Assembly (NCBI GenBank): GCA_903813345.2
Contig: CAIIXF020000012.1
Span: forward strand, 11,140,932-11,204,931
Direction of reading: 5' to 3'
Length of the DNA stretch: 64,000 nt
Origin: Owenia fusiformis
Taxonomy: Eukaryota > Annelida > Polychaeta > Sabellida > Oweniidae
Under the pieces are notes generated by a model. That model saw nothing but the letters and a program-made list of their open reading frames with translations, had not been told where the DNA came from and ran no database searches. Positions 1 to 23,662 of the stretch are shown piece after piece (the stretch's first letter is position 1; each line of letters begins with the position of its first letter). Both the position numbers and the translations under genes were made by a program.

Positions 1-393
1 TAATTGAACGTGTACAATAATGGTCCTCTGTGGATAATTTGTACTGTTTATTTGGCCAACTGAGTATAACGGTTTATGGGAAATGATTTTTATAAGGTCC
101 CTTAAAAAGTTTATTCAGAGAGAGGCAGTAATTACTAATCACGTAGGCCGAAATGTTTCACGTAAAGGTTCTCAAAACGTGTAACTAAACTTCTGTAATA
201 TCCTCGAGAATCGTAAAGATAGCCATGAGGTTTTATTTTATTTTTATCATTGGCTAGGCAAAGGTTGACTTTTTGACCCGGCTTTGAACTGCAACACGCA
301 TTAGTGAATACGTGTCTTTATATAATTCATTACATAATAAAACTTAGAGTAATCCCCAGAGTGAATAATGAATGTGAAAGCGTAGGTACAGGT
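1..393. other. No gene seen
   Basis: Non-coding AT-rich sequence with no open frame, RNA gene or clear repeat that I can support. Confidence 0.4.
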
Positions 394-1554
394 TCACGGT
401 GTTATAGCATGACGGTTACGCCACCTCTGAAAACGATGTTGGACAGCTACGTTCACTGATTTATCCAATAAAATGGCCGCGATGGAAGAGAAAAGTAAGG
501 TTGGTGCATTATTTTCTACAACTGTGTATCAATGAAAGGAAGAACGATTTATGTAAGCATCGCATTCGGTGATACATTCGGTAATGTATATTTTGAATGT
601 AGTCTTTGCAAATTCATGCCCGGGGATAACATGAAATAAGAGAAAAACTGTCGAGTTTGAAATTCAAAACTACACAAAATTTTAGTAATTTGTTTATTTT
701 TGTTGTTAGGGCATGATCTACACTGCCTAAAAACCCTGTGGTATATATGTTGATGTACGGTTACGCGAACCTGATTCAAATATGAAACCCCGATTCATTG
801 TTGTTAATTTTGTCATCTTGATCCTAAATCTTCTTTTGCCTCTTCATTGCTATCTTTTACACTTTCATCGGTTTCATAAATAAAGCAAGCAACAGTTTTT
901 TCCTTGCCATATAGAGGCTGAAACAAGAGCGTCTCTTGCGAGTCCTGAGAACAAATATTGAAAATTCAATATTCTTTTTCTTACCCATTATAACAATAAC
1001 ATGGATAGAGGCTATCAGATCTAGCAACCTTGACTTGACAGATGTGCATGCACGTTACCGTCCGCTAAATATCTTATGTACAACTAATACAATACGTTAC
1101 CGTCGAATTCGATAGAAGTCATACGTAGTCGTCTAACGACATTGCGTTTGAAACCTTATTATTTACGTTATACACCACGTTCCCGTTCTGGATTTGTCAT
1201 TTTATGCCTTGTTTATACACAGTTTACCTACAGTTAATATTCAGTGGCTCTGAGGCACATGTACTGAGAAAACACGAGAATGGACCAAAAATTATAAACT
1301 TGGATATCTCAGTCGGTAGGTTTACAGCTTATATTCTGTTCCTTGTAGACCACCTGGCAGATTTGACCCAGTCTTTATAACCATCCATATATACGTCACC
1401 GAATGGAACTAGTTTAAAAGGAAATCTTATCTGTGAATATTGCCTACAGGCGAGAAAGAGTACATGCTGCCTTTCCAATCCGCCATTTTTTGTTATCGTT
1501 ACCGCAAAATTTTGCAAATCGCCTTGACGTAACCGTCATGCTATAACACCGTGA
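394..1554. mobile_element. Non-autonomous element with 27-bp terminal inverted repeats
   Basis: The left end (394-420) begins TCACGGTGTTATAGCATGAC, and the right end (1528-1554) is its exact reverse complement over 27 bases. The trinucleotide GGT lies immediately outside both ends (391-393 and 1555-1557) and may be a target duplication. No transposase-like frame lies inside, so this looks like a non-autonomous DNA element. A fragment of the same family, covering one end and about 80 bases inward, is at about 51358-51436 in the opposite orientation. The superfamily is not identified. Confidence 0.65.
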
Positions 1555-1879
1555 GGTAGAGGTATTCAACGCTTTTGCGAGGATCATTTGTACCGTTGGG
1601 TTTGGTGAATATACACTGACAGAAACTAGAATGCAGTGCGCCAGGTGTGATTGTTCGTTGAAGAAAGTGGCAAGAAACAAAGTCATTGCTTTGAGATTTG
1701 ACCTTCGATGACTTTCTCAAGATAAAAAAGTCAAAAAGGTATTTTTCAACTTGCTTCAAAAATGGGATCTTTCAAAATCTTCTACAAGTTCTCAGAAGTT
1801 TGAATCTGAATTTACAGTCTGTTAAACTGCTTCAAATACAATAGTCCATGGTATGACTTCCGAATATGAGGGATCCGTG

Positions 1880-2632
1880 GCACACTATAGCGCAGCAACA
1901 TTTGAAGCAATATTTATGAAGATGTATATGTCTTAATTCTTATGAAATAACATTTGCTGAAAAAACTTCCGGCTTTCGGGTCGAAAAATGTCTCATAACA
2001 AACGTAAAAAAATTGATTCTAACTTTTATACATCTTATAAGACACAGACCGTTATTCTAAGCATACGAACAAAAATAGACTATCACAATGTTAAAATATA
2101 CTATAATTTTACTCTAATTGTCGGTGCTTAATAATAATTGTTAATTACGCAAGTGTGTTTTTCAGATTCTGTTTGATTTTTCAAATATGAGCCAAGCCAA
2201 TTCAACAAAATTGTGTTTATCTCAAAACGTATTGAGACCCATTTTGGGAAAAACTAGCATAATTTAAGCATTTGTCATTCTAATATAAAAGTGATTCATT
2301 TGTAGCATTTATCTTTTTAATACCTGAGAAACAATACAAAACGTCGATACACTGATTACATAATTTTTGGGCATTGATAATAACCTCAAACTCATGGCCT
2401 AGAAACCTAAAATCATATATTTAAAATCATTTTGTATTATTTTCCGTTGCATTGTGTACTCCAAATTGTGAAAATTGTAATTTTCTTTTTCAGTAATTTT
2501 TGACCTCTATTAATGGCAGGCATAATTCAGCCTAAAAGCCGGAAGTATATTAAACGGTTATAATAACAATTATTCGGGAACATATGTAGGTATGTCAATG
2601 TTTAGGTCAAATATCGCTGCGCTATAGTGTGC
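1880..2632. mobile_element. Foldback element, ends GCACACTATAGCGCAGC
   Basis: The sequence GCACACTATAGCGCAGC at 1880 is repeated in inverted orientation ending at 2632. The similarity continues inward: an ATTTGA-like stretch next to both ends, and a second inverted pair around CTTCCGGCTTT near 1967 and AAAGCCGGAAG near 2540. The interior has no coding potential. It reads as a MITE-like foldback element of about 750 bp; the superfamily is unknown. Confidence 0.6.
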
Positions 2633-2910
2633 TACCAGCTCCTTTATTAGACGTCCTAGAGATTTCATACCATAGACTACAAGCGGTTTAACCTGAGAAA
2701 TAACAAATCTAGAGGTGCATACCAATGACATTTCGTCCAATTATTTCCACATTGTTACAATTGCATTTTCGCTGATATTAAGAAATCAGAGGTTGAAGTT
2801 TAGGTCTTCATAACTTTTGAGTAGTAATTTTTAAAAACTCTTTTTTTCGTACAGGTAATCATGTGTATATGAACGCCTTACAGAGCAAAAATCACTAATT
2901 AACAATAAAT

Positions 2911-2981
2911 AATTTTGAACAAAATACTCAATCGGCCGGGCGCCGTAGAGAAAATCAGAGCAAATGTGACCAGGGCATAAG
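2911..2981. repeat. Half copy of the GGTCACATTTGCTCCG foldback family
   Basis: This stretch carries the core CAATCGGCCGGGCGCCG followed by AGAGCAAATGTGACC. It matches one arm of the palindromic elements at 51873-52000 and 57963-58093. Only one arm is recognisable here. Confidence 0.6.
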
Positions 2982-2999
2982 TAAAAATATATATGATTG

Positions 3000-4720
3000 A
3001 TGATGCTGACTTGGCATGAAAAGCATTTGCAAAGATAAAAACAGAATCATAACATGAGAGTGGAGATATTTTATTAGCATGGACAAGGAGTGAAAATTAA
3101 CATCTATAGAAACCTATTACTTCAAAAAGACCATGACATGAAGGTGGAATAAGCATTTGAAGAAAATGAGGAATAAATTAAATGTATCATTATGATTTGT
3201 TGAATTAGCATTTGTAGAAAGTAAAGATTTAGCAATTTGGCATGAAGGGGAAACAAGCAAATATATATCATCAAATATACAGGAAATAAACATTAAAATA
3301 AGCAGTAAAAGGGTATTAGCATTTGTAAAAAATAAGTAATAAACGAAATATGCTATGAAATAAAGTTGACATGAGCTTTTTTAGAAGTAAAAAGTAAATC
3401 AAAAATATGTAAATCATGCTTTCCATATAGATGTTATTCGCATTTGTAAAAGGAAATGAATGAAAAATGCCATGACACGACGCTTAAGGAGGGTCAACAT
3501 TTGTGGAAAATCAGACATGAACAAAGTATACCAATGCATTTGTAAAAACTGGGGTATGAAAAAATAAGCAAAAAAATGAAGAAGGAATTGGCGTTTTTAT
3601 AAAATGAAATTAACAAAATATATCCTCCATAACATTTGAGAGGAATTAGCATTTGTAGAAAATAAGGAATGAAAAATACCATTTATAAGATGAAGGAATA
3701 AACAAAATATATCATGTATAACATTTGAGTGTAATTGGCACTTGTAGAAAATAAGGATTGAAAAATACGATTTATAAAATGAAGGAATTAACGAAATAAA
3801 TCATGTACAACATTTTATAAAATGGAGGCCGGAATAAACAAAACGTACCATGTATAACATTTGAGTGGAATTAGCATTTGTAGAAAATAAGGAATCAAAA
3901 TTATCATTTATGAAATGGAGGAATAAACAAAATATATATTGTATATCATTTGAATGGAATAAGCGTTTGTCGATAAACAGGAATTAAAAATACCATTTAC
4001 AAAATAAAGGAATAAACAAAATACATCATGTATAACATGTGAGTGGAATTAGCATTTGTAAAAAAGGAATGAAAAATACCATATATAAAATGAAGGAATA
4101 ACAAAATACATCATGTAAAACATTTGAGTGGAATTAGCATTTGTAGAAAAAAGGAATAAAAATACCATTTATAAAATGAAGGAACAAACAAAATATATAA
4201 TGTACAACATTTGAGTGGAATTAGCATTTGTAGAAAATAAGGAATGAAAATACCATTTATAAAATGAAGGAATAAACAAAACATATCATGTATAACATTT
4301 CAGTGGGATTAGCTTTTGTAGAAATAAGGAATTAAAAATACCATTCATAAAATGAAGAAATAAACAAAATATATCATGTATAACATTTGAGTGGAATAAG
4401 CATTTTTAGAAAATAAGGAATGAAAAATACCATTCATAAAATGAAGAAATAAACAAAATATATATCATGTATAACATTTGAGTGGAATTAGCACTTATAG
4501 AAAATAAGGAATGAAAATACCATTTATAAAATGAAGGAATAAACAAAATATAACATGTACAACATTTGAGTGGAATTAGCATTTGTAGAAAATAAGGATC
4601 AAAAAATCCCATTCATTGAATGAAGGAATAAACAAAATATATCACGTATAACATTTAAGTGGAATTAGCATTCGTAGAAAATAATGATTAAAAAATAATG
4701 TAGAATACCAAATTACTGGG
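3000..4720. repeat. Satellite of ~88-bp units, first block
   Basis: A unit of about 85-90 bases recurs with moderate divergence. Its landmarks are GGAATTAGCATTTGTAGAAA, ATAAGGAATGAAAAATACCA, TTTATAAAATGAAGGAATAA and ACAAAATATATCATGTATAA. The early part (about 3000-3500) is more degenerate and the centre is the most regular. Short open frames on the minus strand across it are by-products of the repeat. No coding sequence is supported here. Confidence 0.85.
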
Positions 4721-5194
4721 ATTAGCATAAGTAGAATATAAGGGTTGTTAAAAGTAGTATGTGAAGTGTATATATGAAAACTGTTGGATCTACTGTAAAA
4801 AAGTTTGCCCGAAAGTAAGTATGAATTTTATGACATGTTAAATATCTAGTTTGATCCTGTCAATTTGATCCAAAAATATCTTCATGTGATTGGAACTTGT
4901 ATGTTTCGTGTGTCCTACATGGAAGAAAGATCAGTATTTAAATTCATATATTAATCAGTATGCTCAGAATTAAGATAATGTGATTATAAGTTTTGATTGT
5001 GCATCACAATTTGCAGTACAAGTTCAATGTCTTGAGATACATTTTGTTATACTGATATGCAATTTCTAAAAAGATAATAGGAAATCCTTTTAAGGATAAT
5101 ATACTGGTAACATCAATGGTGTCAGAGTCTTCTATTGTATGTTAATAAAATAAGGAGAGCGAATTAAATCATGTATTATTGACAATTTTGACAG

Positions 5195-5323
5195 ATCAAC
5201 ACTGGTGTCATCACTGATAGTGATAGTGATGGGGATAGCGATGACAATACGCTGCCACCAATAGACATGGACGCACTCGGTGAATCCAGCAGTAGTGGCA
5301 GTAACCAAGACGACTCGTTCGAG
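5195..5323 (+). CDS. Exon-like segment, 43 codons, acidic/serine-rich
   Basis: The segment is preceded by an acceptor-like TTTTGACAG and followed by GTGTGT. It is exactly 129 nt, which is 43 open codons in one frame. The translation is rich in Asp and Ser (DSDSDGDSDDNTLPPIDMD near its start, then GESSSSGSNQDDSFE), a composition typical of a disordered acidic linker. The base composition differs sharply from the AT-rich satellite on both sides, and there is a stop codon just upstream in the same frame, so it could only be an internal exon. I did not find matching exons, so the parent gene is unknown. It could be a relic exon captured in the satellite. Confidence 0.45.
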
Positions 5324-5339
5324 GTGTGTAGACTTAGCA

Positions 5340-6150
5340 TAAGCATTTAATATGAAGGAATACACAAAATATTATATCATGTATAACATTTGAGTGGAAT
5401 TAGCATTTGTAGAAAATAAGAAATGAAAAATACTATTTATAAAATGAAGGAATAGACAAAATATATATCATGTATAACATTTAAGTGGAATTGGCATTTG
5501 TAGAAAATAAGGAATGAAAAATACCATTCATAAAATGAAGGGATAAACAAAATATATCATGTATAACATTTGAGTGGAATTAGCATTTGTAGAAAATAAG
5601 GAATGAAAAATACCATTTATAAAATGAAGGAATAAACGAAATATTTCATGTAGAACGATTAAGTGGAATAAGCACTTGTAGAAAATAAAGAAAGAAAAAT
5701 ACCATTTATAAAATGGGAGAATAAACAAGATATACCATGTATAACATTTGAGTGGAATTAGCATTTGTAGAAACTAAGGAATGAAAAATACCATTTATAA
5801 AATGAAGGAATAAACAAAACATAATCATGTATAACATTTAAGTGGAATTAGCATTTGTAGGAGATAAGGAATGTAAAATACCACATAAAATGAAGGAATA
5901 AACAAATATTTCATGTAGAACAATTGAGTGGAATTAGCACTTGTAGAAAATAAGGAACGGAAAATACCATTTATAAAATGAAGGAATAAACAAAATATAT
6001 CATGTAGAACAATTTAGTGGAATTAGCACTTGTATATAATAAGGAATGAAAATACCATTTATAAAATGAAGGAATAAACAAAATATATCATGAAGAACAA
6101 ATAAGTGGAATTAGCACTTGTAGAAAATAAAGAAAAAAACATTTATAAAA
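5340..6150. repeat. Satellite of ~88-bp units, second block
   Basis: This continues the same ~88-bp unit seen at 3000-4720 after a ~620-bp unique interval that contains the exon-like segment at 5195-5323. The units here are more uniform, and a sub-variant uses GTAGAACAATT in place of GTATAACATTTGAG. Confidence 0.85.
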
Positions 6151-7059
6151 TGTTGGAACGCTAGACCACTTGGTTGAGGAGGAACCACACACGGTGAGTC
6201 AAAGTAAACCCAAATCTGTGAGAATACATAATCCCCAAAAGGGGATTAATTAGATCCGAATTAGATTAACGATTTGTGATATAATACTTTAATATGACAC
6301 ATTTAACGCCAAGTCCATATTTTCGTATTTTCAACGAGAAACAGATTGTACATAAATATATTATCTAATGACACAGAACAGAAGATTCCACAATTACAAA
6401 TATTTTCATTAGATAGGAATCCAATCAATCCATGTGCTTAAGGTCGTATAATAAATATAAATCGAAATGTGGACCTAATTATTCTATCCAAAAAAGCGTC
6501 AGTCTATGCATCAATCCATTTATCCAAATCCTTTTATTCGGGAAGTAGTATAAAAAGAGGACACATGGGTTCATCCAAAAGTGATTGGAATTTCGACATT
6601 CAAAACTGCTACATCACAACCTATCCAAGTGATCCGTAGCATCATGTTTTTATATTACTACAGAATAACACTGATTAACCTGAACTTACCGCAAAGAAAT
6701 GGAGATAATGTTTCACAGATAGTTTGGCAGAGACCGCCCTAATTGCAAGAGAAATTCTTGCACAACAATGGCAATGTTAATGTTAAGATCTTAACTATAA
6801 TATTGTATTATTTATTCTTTCTCGGCTATTTTCTGCCACAACCGCGGGAATTCAGTTTTATCAATATCTTGCTTTTACACAGTTTATATAATACTCATCA
6901 TTGTCTCTTCAACCGCAGATAATACAGCTATATTTAGTACGCTGTTTTTATTCAACTTGACTTTCACACCCAATCGTTTTCAATGTTTATGTTACGATAC
7001 TGCGAAGCACTATTGGATTATGTTAAAAGTTAAGTTTTGCATTAATTTTTTCAAGATAC
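6151..7059. other. No gene seen
   Basis: AT-rich non-coding sequence between the satellite and the CACA-rich minisatellite. I see no exon, RNA gene or inverted-repeat element that I can support. Confidence 0.4.
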
Positions 7060-7345
7060 AGACTATCGCACAGACACTCGCACAGACATTCACACAAATA
7101 CTCACATAGATAATCACACAGACACTCACATATACACAGAAACGCACATACTCACTCTTACAGACACTCATACATACACACACGCACACAGAAACGCACA
7201 CAGATACTCGCATGGGCACTTCTTCTCAGAGACGCACTTAGACACTCGCACAGACACTCACACTGACATTCACACAGATACTCACACAGACTCTCACACA
7301 TACACAGAAACGCAAACAAACACTCTCATATACACAGAAAATAGA
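7060..7345. repeat. CACAGACACTCA minisatellite
   Basis: Degenerate repeats of 10-12 bases, such as CACACAGACACTCACA and ACATACACAGAAACGCACA, fill this stretch. The Cys/Val-rich open frames on the minus strand here come from the repeat and are not genes. Confidence 0.85.
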
Positions 7346-7369
7346 AATATTACTCATTATATCTTCCAG

Positions 7370-8092
7370 ATTGGACCCGAGTATCTTGGGCCGAGGTGCG
7401 GCATATGTGGACGGACCAGACGAACGGGGGATCCAATGGTCAAACTGGCGTGTGAGGTCCAGTTGAACATGGCGCGACTTCATCATATCATACTGGATCC
7501 ACGTGTCAAGATTTGCCAGTCACACCTTTTAAATAATGGGGACCGTAAGCATGACACTGTTCCAATGAAACACTTCAATTTTGCCACAGGTGGAATTGAA
7601 GTTCTTCCTCAAAGCAGGGCAACCCCGATAATCAATGAGTTGTGTGGCGTTGTTATATGACATTGCTAGGTAACAGAGCCCCGTTTGACTTCACTAGAAT
7701 GTCTGACAACACTTGTCTTATACAGACGGGTTTTGACAAGGTCACCCTGTCCATCATGTCGAAATACCTACCACATGTTAGGAACACAAAAAAACGCTTT
7801 GTTAATATTCTGGATGAAGTTGAAAAGTAACGACCCCTACCCCAATATTGCAAGTTTATTTAACATTACCGAGAAGTTGCTAAGCAGAACAGAAAATTCA
7901 GTAATGGATGACCTTTTCAAATACTTTGTACCTAACTACCTTGGGTTTAACCATCTTTCAAGGAATGGCGCCAAAATCCATATGACAGACTTTGGCACAA
8001 CTTTTTTCGGAAATGATTCAATAGCGTTAATTTTAGGCCTAGCTAGCGTATCTCTTCCTTGCAACGATATGTCATCCATTCGCATGGGATAA
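7370..8092 (+). pseudogene. Decayed DDE transposase relic (Harbinger/ISL2EU-like)
   Basis: Coding-like sequence runs through at least two plus frames with stops and frameshifts. Around 7640-7800 a segment reads RMSDNTCLIQTGFDKVTLSI, resembling the helix-turn-helix lead-in C..xTG...F of DDE_Tnp_4 transposases. Around 7830-8030 another frame reads ITEKLLSRTENSVMDDLFKY and then VPNYLGFNHLSRN, followed by FFGNDSIALILG, where the family normally has a catalytic Asp soon after ILxG. The region before 7640 may be a further part of the same element. No intact frame remains. The family assignment rests on remembered motifs and is tentative; the coding, decayed nature is more certain. Confidence 0.4.
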
Positions 8093-9570
8093 TGCTTGGT
8101 CGAATGATCATATTTTGCAAAGTGGGCAAAATCGACAATCGCCTCGCGGACAACTTTAAAAATCACTGAAGTCGGTGCATGGGACCAGCTGCTATTGAAA
8201 GAAAGTTTTGATACCATGGTCAACATGCAAGATTGCATCCCATGCATTCAATTATTCATATGACCACCATTTCTATACTGCTTCGCTCTTGTGGAGTAAA
8301 CTTTTTTACTTTTCGTGGAATATTTCTTGTGATAATTCATAGTATATCATCTCCATCATCCAGAAATGATCAACATCCAAAAATTATTTGACAATTCATT
8401 CATACTAAAGCGTTGAGAATAAATTGAATTCATAACTGATTATACTTGCCATCAAAAATGGTTGCAGTGTATCGACACACGATTCAAGTGCATTTAGTCC
8501 AAAATTATGTTGAACAGTCCAATCCCAAACTCCATTATACAGCATTTACTTGCGAGACAATAATATCAATAGCTCGTATTTTGCATATTTTCACCTGGTG
8601 ATTCCAGATTGAAACAGACATGTAATCATTTTAATGTTTTATTTTCGTCATTAAAACCTATAAAATAAGATACCAAAAGACAACTATGCTGTATTTTATG
8701 AAAAATGTATCTACACTATACTCGAATGACATTTGTATATAGCTGGTTGCATTTGTTTTGGATAATCAAATGTGTAGGCTCTTATATTTAGATGTTTTTC
8801 TGCCATGTTATTTTCCAAAAAAATAACATGGTTGGAACATGACGTCACAGGTTTATTGCACATCAATAAATGAATGTGAAATATACAAAATGTTATAGGT
8901 GTACAATGGAATATTTTTCCATATATAAGGATTCTGTGGTCTTTTGATTCCCTATTTTTGTTTGATTTATAGACGAAAATGAAACATTTACTGTAATCCA
9001 GCTGTAGGTACGTATATTCACTGGTGATCCACTCGATTACGCTGGTTACCGAAACGGTTCGTTTTGGTGAAAAAATGTCGGAACGTCGAAGGTACGATTT
9101 TTCTCTTTTGCTTATTTCGCTCGTTGTAGGCAGAATCCCCACGACATTTTTCTAACAAACGTGTTTCAGTATCGTTACGTTGTTTTATGAAAGACAACAT
9201 TGTAGTTGCTGTTATTCATTGTAGTTGAAGTCACGGGCGTTCTAATGTTTTAAGAAATGTTTTCTACGTTTTCGTACTTCTTGTAATGTCATCTCTCCTA
9301 TGAGCTTTAAGTCAGTGTTGACTTGTACATGCAATCACAAAACCAAAGACGTCAACTGTCTCTCAATATCAGGAAGAGAACATGTGAGTGTAACAAGGTA
9401 TTCATACAATAGTGCAAACTACCTTGTACCACTTGAAGTAGTTTCCCGTGTCATGATTTTTCATTCAGTAGAACCATGAGCTCTATCAGAGGTGGTAGAG
9501 CCCATGGTAGAACACTGGAAAATATAGGACATCGACGATTACTGAGACATGGCGTTACTTTGTTACCCCT
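8093..9570. other. No gene seen
   Basis: AT-rich non-coding sequence. Open frames of 60-143 codons on the minus strand at 8711-9200 lack conserved motifs and normal codon use, so I do not support them as genes. Confidence 0.4.
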
Positions 9571-10711
9571 TATCACACCAAACTAGTTCTTACCCGTTCT
9601 TGCCAGTCCTACGAAAACTTCGTAAAACGGGCTCAATCTGGCTGTGGTCGGGAATTATGTCTAAAATAATTAGCTACTTCGTTCATAAACAGTCTTCAAT
9701 ACGTCCATCTCATTCACAGTTCGTTCAGGTCGCACCAGGTTGGTGTGCAACGTCGTATAACGCGTCCCTTAGTCTAGAAGGTCATCATGACCTGATTACA
9801 GAACGGTATGGTCGCCATCGAATTTTGAATCGATTCAAAATTCTAAAATCACCTTCCCGTCTGAGAGCGTTCATGAAGTTCGTAAATAGACCTTAGAAAG
9901 TTGCAGCTACGTTCATTCCGTTCGCACACATTGTAAAACCAGTTTTGAAAAACGCACTGGCAACTTCTTTGGTGTAATAGCTATATTTTTGCTACCTCGT
10001 TCATAAGCAGTTTAAACCCGTTTGCAATTACTTCTACCTCGTTCTCAATACGTCCTCAGACAGTTCAACTCGTTGTTAAAACGTCCCTTGTAGGATTGAA
10101 GTACGACGGCTCCGTTCGTAGTACGCCCAGCTCGTCGTTAGTAGGTTGTCACTCGTTCTAGTTGTAGAACGTATCGACCACGAGAACATTTTGAGCATGT
10201 TCTAAGTTCTAGGGGACCTATCCTAGACTATATCCTATTTAGTCTGAATTATATTCAGACTATAAGGCACCTATGTTAAAGTTTGGTAATTCCAAATATT
10301 TGTTTACATAGGAAGTGCTATTCAAAATGGCCGATTGGGTAAAATTAATTTGCACATTTTTACTTCAACTAGCTTTATTTCCACTAGACAATATGCTGTG
10401 TTACTTTTTATTGCATTTAATTGTACCTTACTATTTAATTGGAATTTTGTAATGTTTATTTTATTGAAAAAATGTTTCCTCCAATTGATAATTTTGTGCA
10501 AAAAATTTCACTGCAATTTCCACAGGAAAGTAGTACATCATAACAGACTGACTTCTAGTCAGTCTGTTGGATACATACTAGGACCTATCCGTTCGAGTAC
10601 GTTCGATGAAGTTTGTAAATAGACTCCAAACGGTTTTAAGTACGTCCATTCCGTTCGTACACAGCTGAAGCCCGTTTTCGAGAACGTAGTGAAAACTAGT
10701 TTGGTGTGATA
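9571..10711. mobile_element. CpG-rich TIR element with CGTTC/ACG periodicity, copy 1
   Basis: The left end TATCACACCAAACTAGT at 9571 is matched by ACTAGTTTGGTGTGATA ending at 10711. The interior is unusual: short CGTTC, CGTTCG and ACGTCC words recur every ~10-15 bases for several hundred bases, far more CpG than the surroundings. A near-copy in opposite orientation lies at 63040-63662. The 115-codon open frame inside (9549-9896) has no recognisable motif. A second element is inserted at 10224-10580. Confidence 0.7.
10224..10580. mobile_element. Nested MITE with 10-bp target duplication
   Basis: The direct repeat GGACCTATCC is found at 10214-10223 and again at 10581-10590. The copy of the host element at 63 kb has one similar site at the same place (GGACCTACCC on its complement), so the 357 bp between is an insertion. 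Its ends TAGACTATATCC and GGATACATACTA are imperfect inverted repeats. A target duplication of 8-10 bp would fit a hAT-like or similar superfamily, but there is no coding evidence. Confidence 0.65.
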
Positions 10712-11324
10712 GTAGGGTTATGCAAATCCCACGCAGGTGATAAATACGTGCAACGAGACAGCAAAATTGTAGAAGTTTATGTATGTTGTTGATTCATGTA
10801 TCCAATGAGTCCTCATTACGTACACGTTTGTCTGCGGAAAACATGCACCGAAGTATGTAACCAAAGGGTTTTTCCTACGATGGTATGCTGAATATCTCTA
10901 GTCACTAATTGAGATTCAATAGATTTTCATTCAATGTTGATGATTTTCCCTATAGACATGGCTTCATATGAAAGCACATATAGTATACTATGTGGTTGTT
11001 CTGCAAGCTGTTAATTAACTTTATGTTCACCATTTATTGTTATTATCACAATGTAATTTTTTATTGGTTACTCAAGAGATCGTTTTACAAGATAAAGCAA
11101 TTCACTCAGGACAATCAAGTATTTCATTTCCCAGTTACATATATGTATGGGAACCGGATGAGAACCAATAATAACACGGCGCACATTTTGCAGGTTGATT
11201 GACTTTATAATTAGCTCCATGCAAACTGCAATCAGACTCCAATTGTTGCTACAATTAACATAATTAACTAGCTGCATAATAACAATTGTAACCAATAAGA
11301 GCCAGTCATTAACTTGAAGTATGG

Positions 11325-11450
11325 TTGCATAGTCTTGCTCAAAGACTGTATCCACCCCCCCCCCCCCTCCCTGTCACCTTCACTCTCTTTAGCTGGCAAT
11401 ATATAGAGAAGGATAAAGGGGGGGGGGTACATGGTCTTTTAAGCAAGACT
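11325..11450. repeat. Small foldback with poly-C and poly-G arms
   Basis: AGTCTTGCTCAAAGAC followed by a C run (near 11353) pairs with a G run followed by GTCTTTTAAGCAAGACT (near 11420-11448). The arms would form a hairpin of about 120 bases. It is probably a short MITE. Confidence 0.5.
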
Positions 11451-12126
11451 AATGGTTGCAGTTTCAATAGATTAAGCGGTAGCCGCATTGTGGGATCCAC
11501 AGCCTTTACTATCCTTTTGGAATAGTTCTCTCAAAAGCGTTAGGTAAAGAGGGGCTCTGATAAATCAAGCGGTAGCCGTCATTTGAAATAAATGTACAGG
11601 TTTCATCATCATGGAATTCGAATAAAATATCTTTAAATGATTTGTCATAGTTGCCATTACTGTATTTTGACAAATATCAGAAAATATTAGCTGCCATATA
11701 TAGTATGAATTATAAAATGTTGTACTTGATCCTTACATTTTTCAAATAGTTGCCTAAAATGTCCACTTGACTCTATCTGTATATTGTTTCGATTTATCAA
11801 CAGCGAACTCATCGTATTTTATATATTAGTTTTACTTAAAATGTGATCATTTAACATACGGTAATTCTTTTGAACGTTTTCAACAAATTGTACACTCCTT
11901 TCTCCAGTTCTAATGTTTGGGAATGTTTCATTCTCGTTTGCGTTGTCTTCAAAAGTGACATTTTCATGGCTCTCATTCATGTGCGCACATGTATTGTTAT
12001 ATTGTTGTATTTGTTATTGTTATCGAAAATTAGTTTTAGATTATGTAAGAAAATGTTCAATTTGGATAATATGTAATTATCATGTACAGGATGGCAATTG
12101 ACAAACTCTCACACGTTAAACTACTG

Positions 12127-12643
12127 CACTCTTCAAACAACATGTAGTTACTGAAAAGTACTCGTTTATGCCTTGGTCACATTTCTTCCGATTTTCACTA
12201 CGGCGCCCGGCCGATTGAGTATTTTGTTCAAAATTAAATACAATATTGAACAAAACACTCAATGATCCAGGCTTTTAGTTACAATATGTGGGAGCATCGA
12301 AGATTTAATGATGTTTCTTTTGCCTTATTTCACGATCTGTAGATAGTTTTCATGACATTTTTAGCAAAAACGTGTGTGTCAGAGTATGTTTAAGGGAATA
12401 TGCAAGTTTGTGATGAACGATCGTTCAAAAGACGACAGTTTCATCAATATAATATCTCACTAGTATTACATAAACGGTAGGATGATTCTATTGTCTTATT
12501 GTCATATGAAACTGACAAACGTTCGTAATAAAAATGTCCTCGAAATAATTCGTGAAATAAGGAAAAAGGAAATCTTAATTTCGAGATGACATGACGATAT
12601 TTTGTTACCGAAACGGATCCTAGTTTGAAGAGTACAGTGTAGT
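12127..12643. mobile_element. CACTCTTCAAA foldback element with a nested second element
   Basis: It begins CACTCTTCAAACAA near 12127 and ends near TAGTTTGAAGAGTAC at about 12640, with internal similarity to the element at 32583-33012 (for example TTTTGTTACCG and GTGAAATAA). A copy of the GGTCACATTT family (12175-12266) lies inside it. The boundaries are by eye. Confidence 0.4.
12175..12266. repeat. Copy of the GGTCACATTT foldback family
   Basis: GGTCACATTTCTTCCGATTT leads into CGGCGCCCGGCCGATTGAGT and then a second, partial inverted arm with GAACAAAACACTCAAT. It is the same family as 51873-52000, but the distal arm is degenerate. Confidence 0.6.

Positions 12644-23662
<11,019 letters not shown>

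Noticed and set aside
3494-5764. Minus-strand frames of 62-88 codons in the satellite
   Set aside because: They recur with the 88-bp unit and differ between copies as the repeat does.
7010-7486. Cys/Val-rich minus-strand frames
   Set aside because: They follow directly from the CACAGACACTCA minisatellite.
9549-9896. 115-codon open frame
   Set aside because: It lies inside the CpG-rich TIR element, has no recognisable motif, and the matching region of the other copy does not support conservation as protein.
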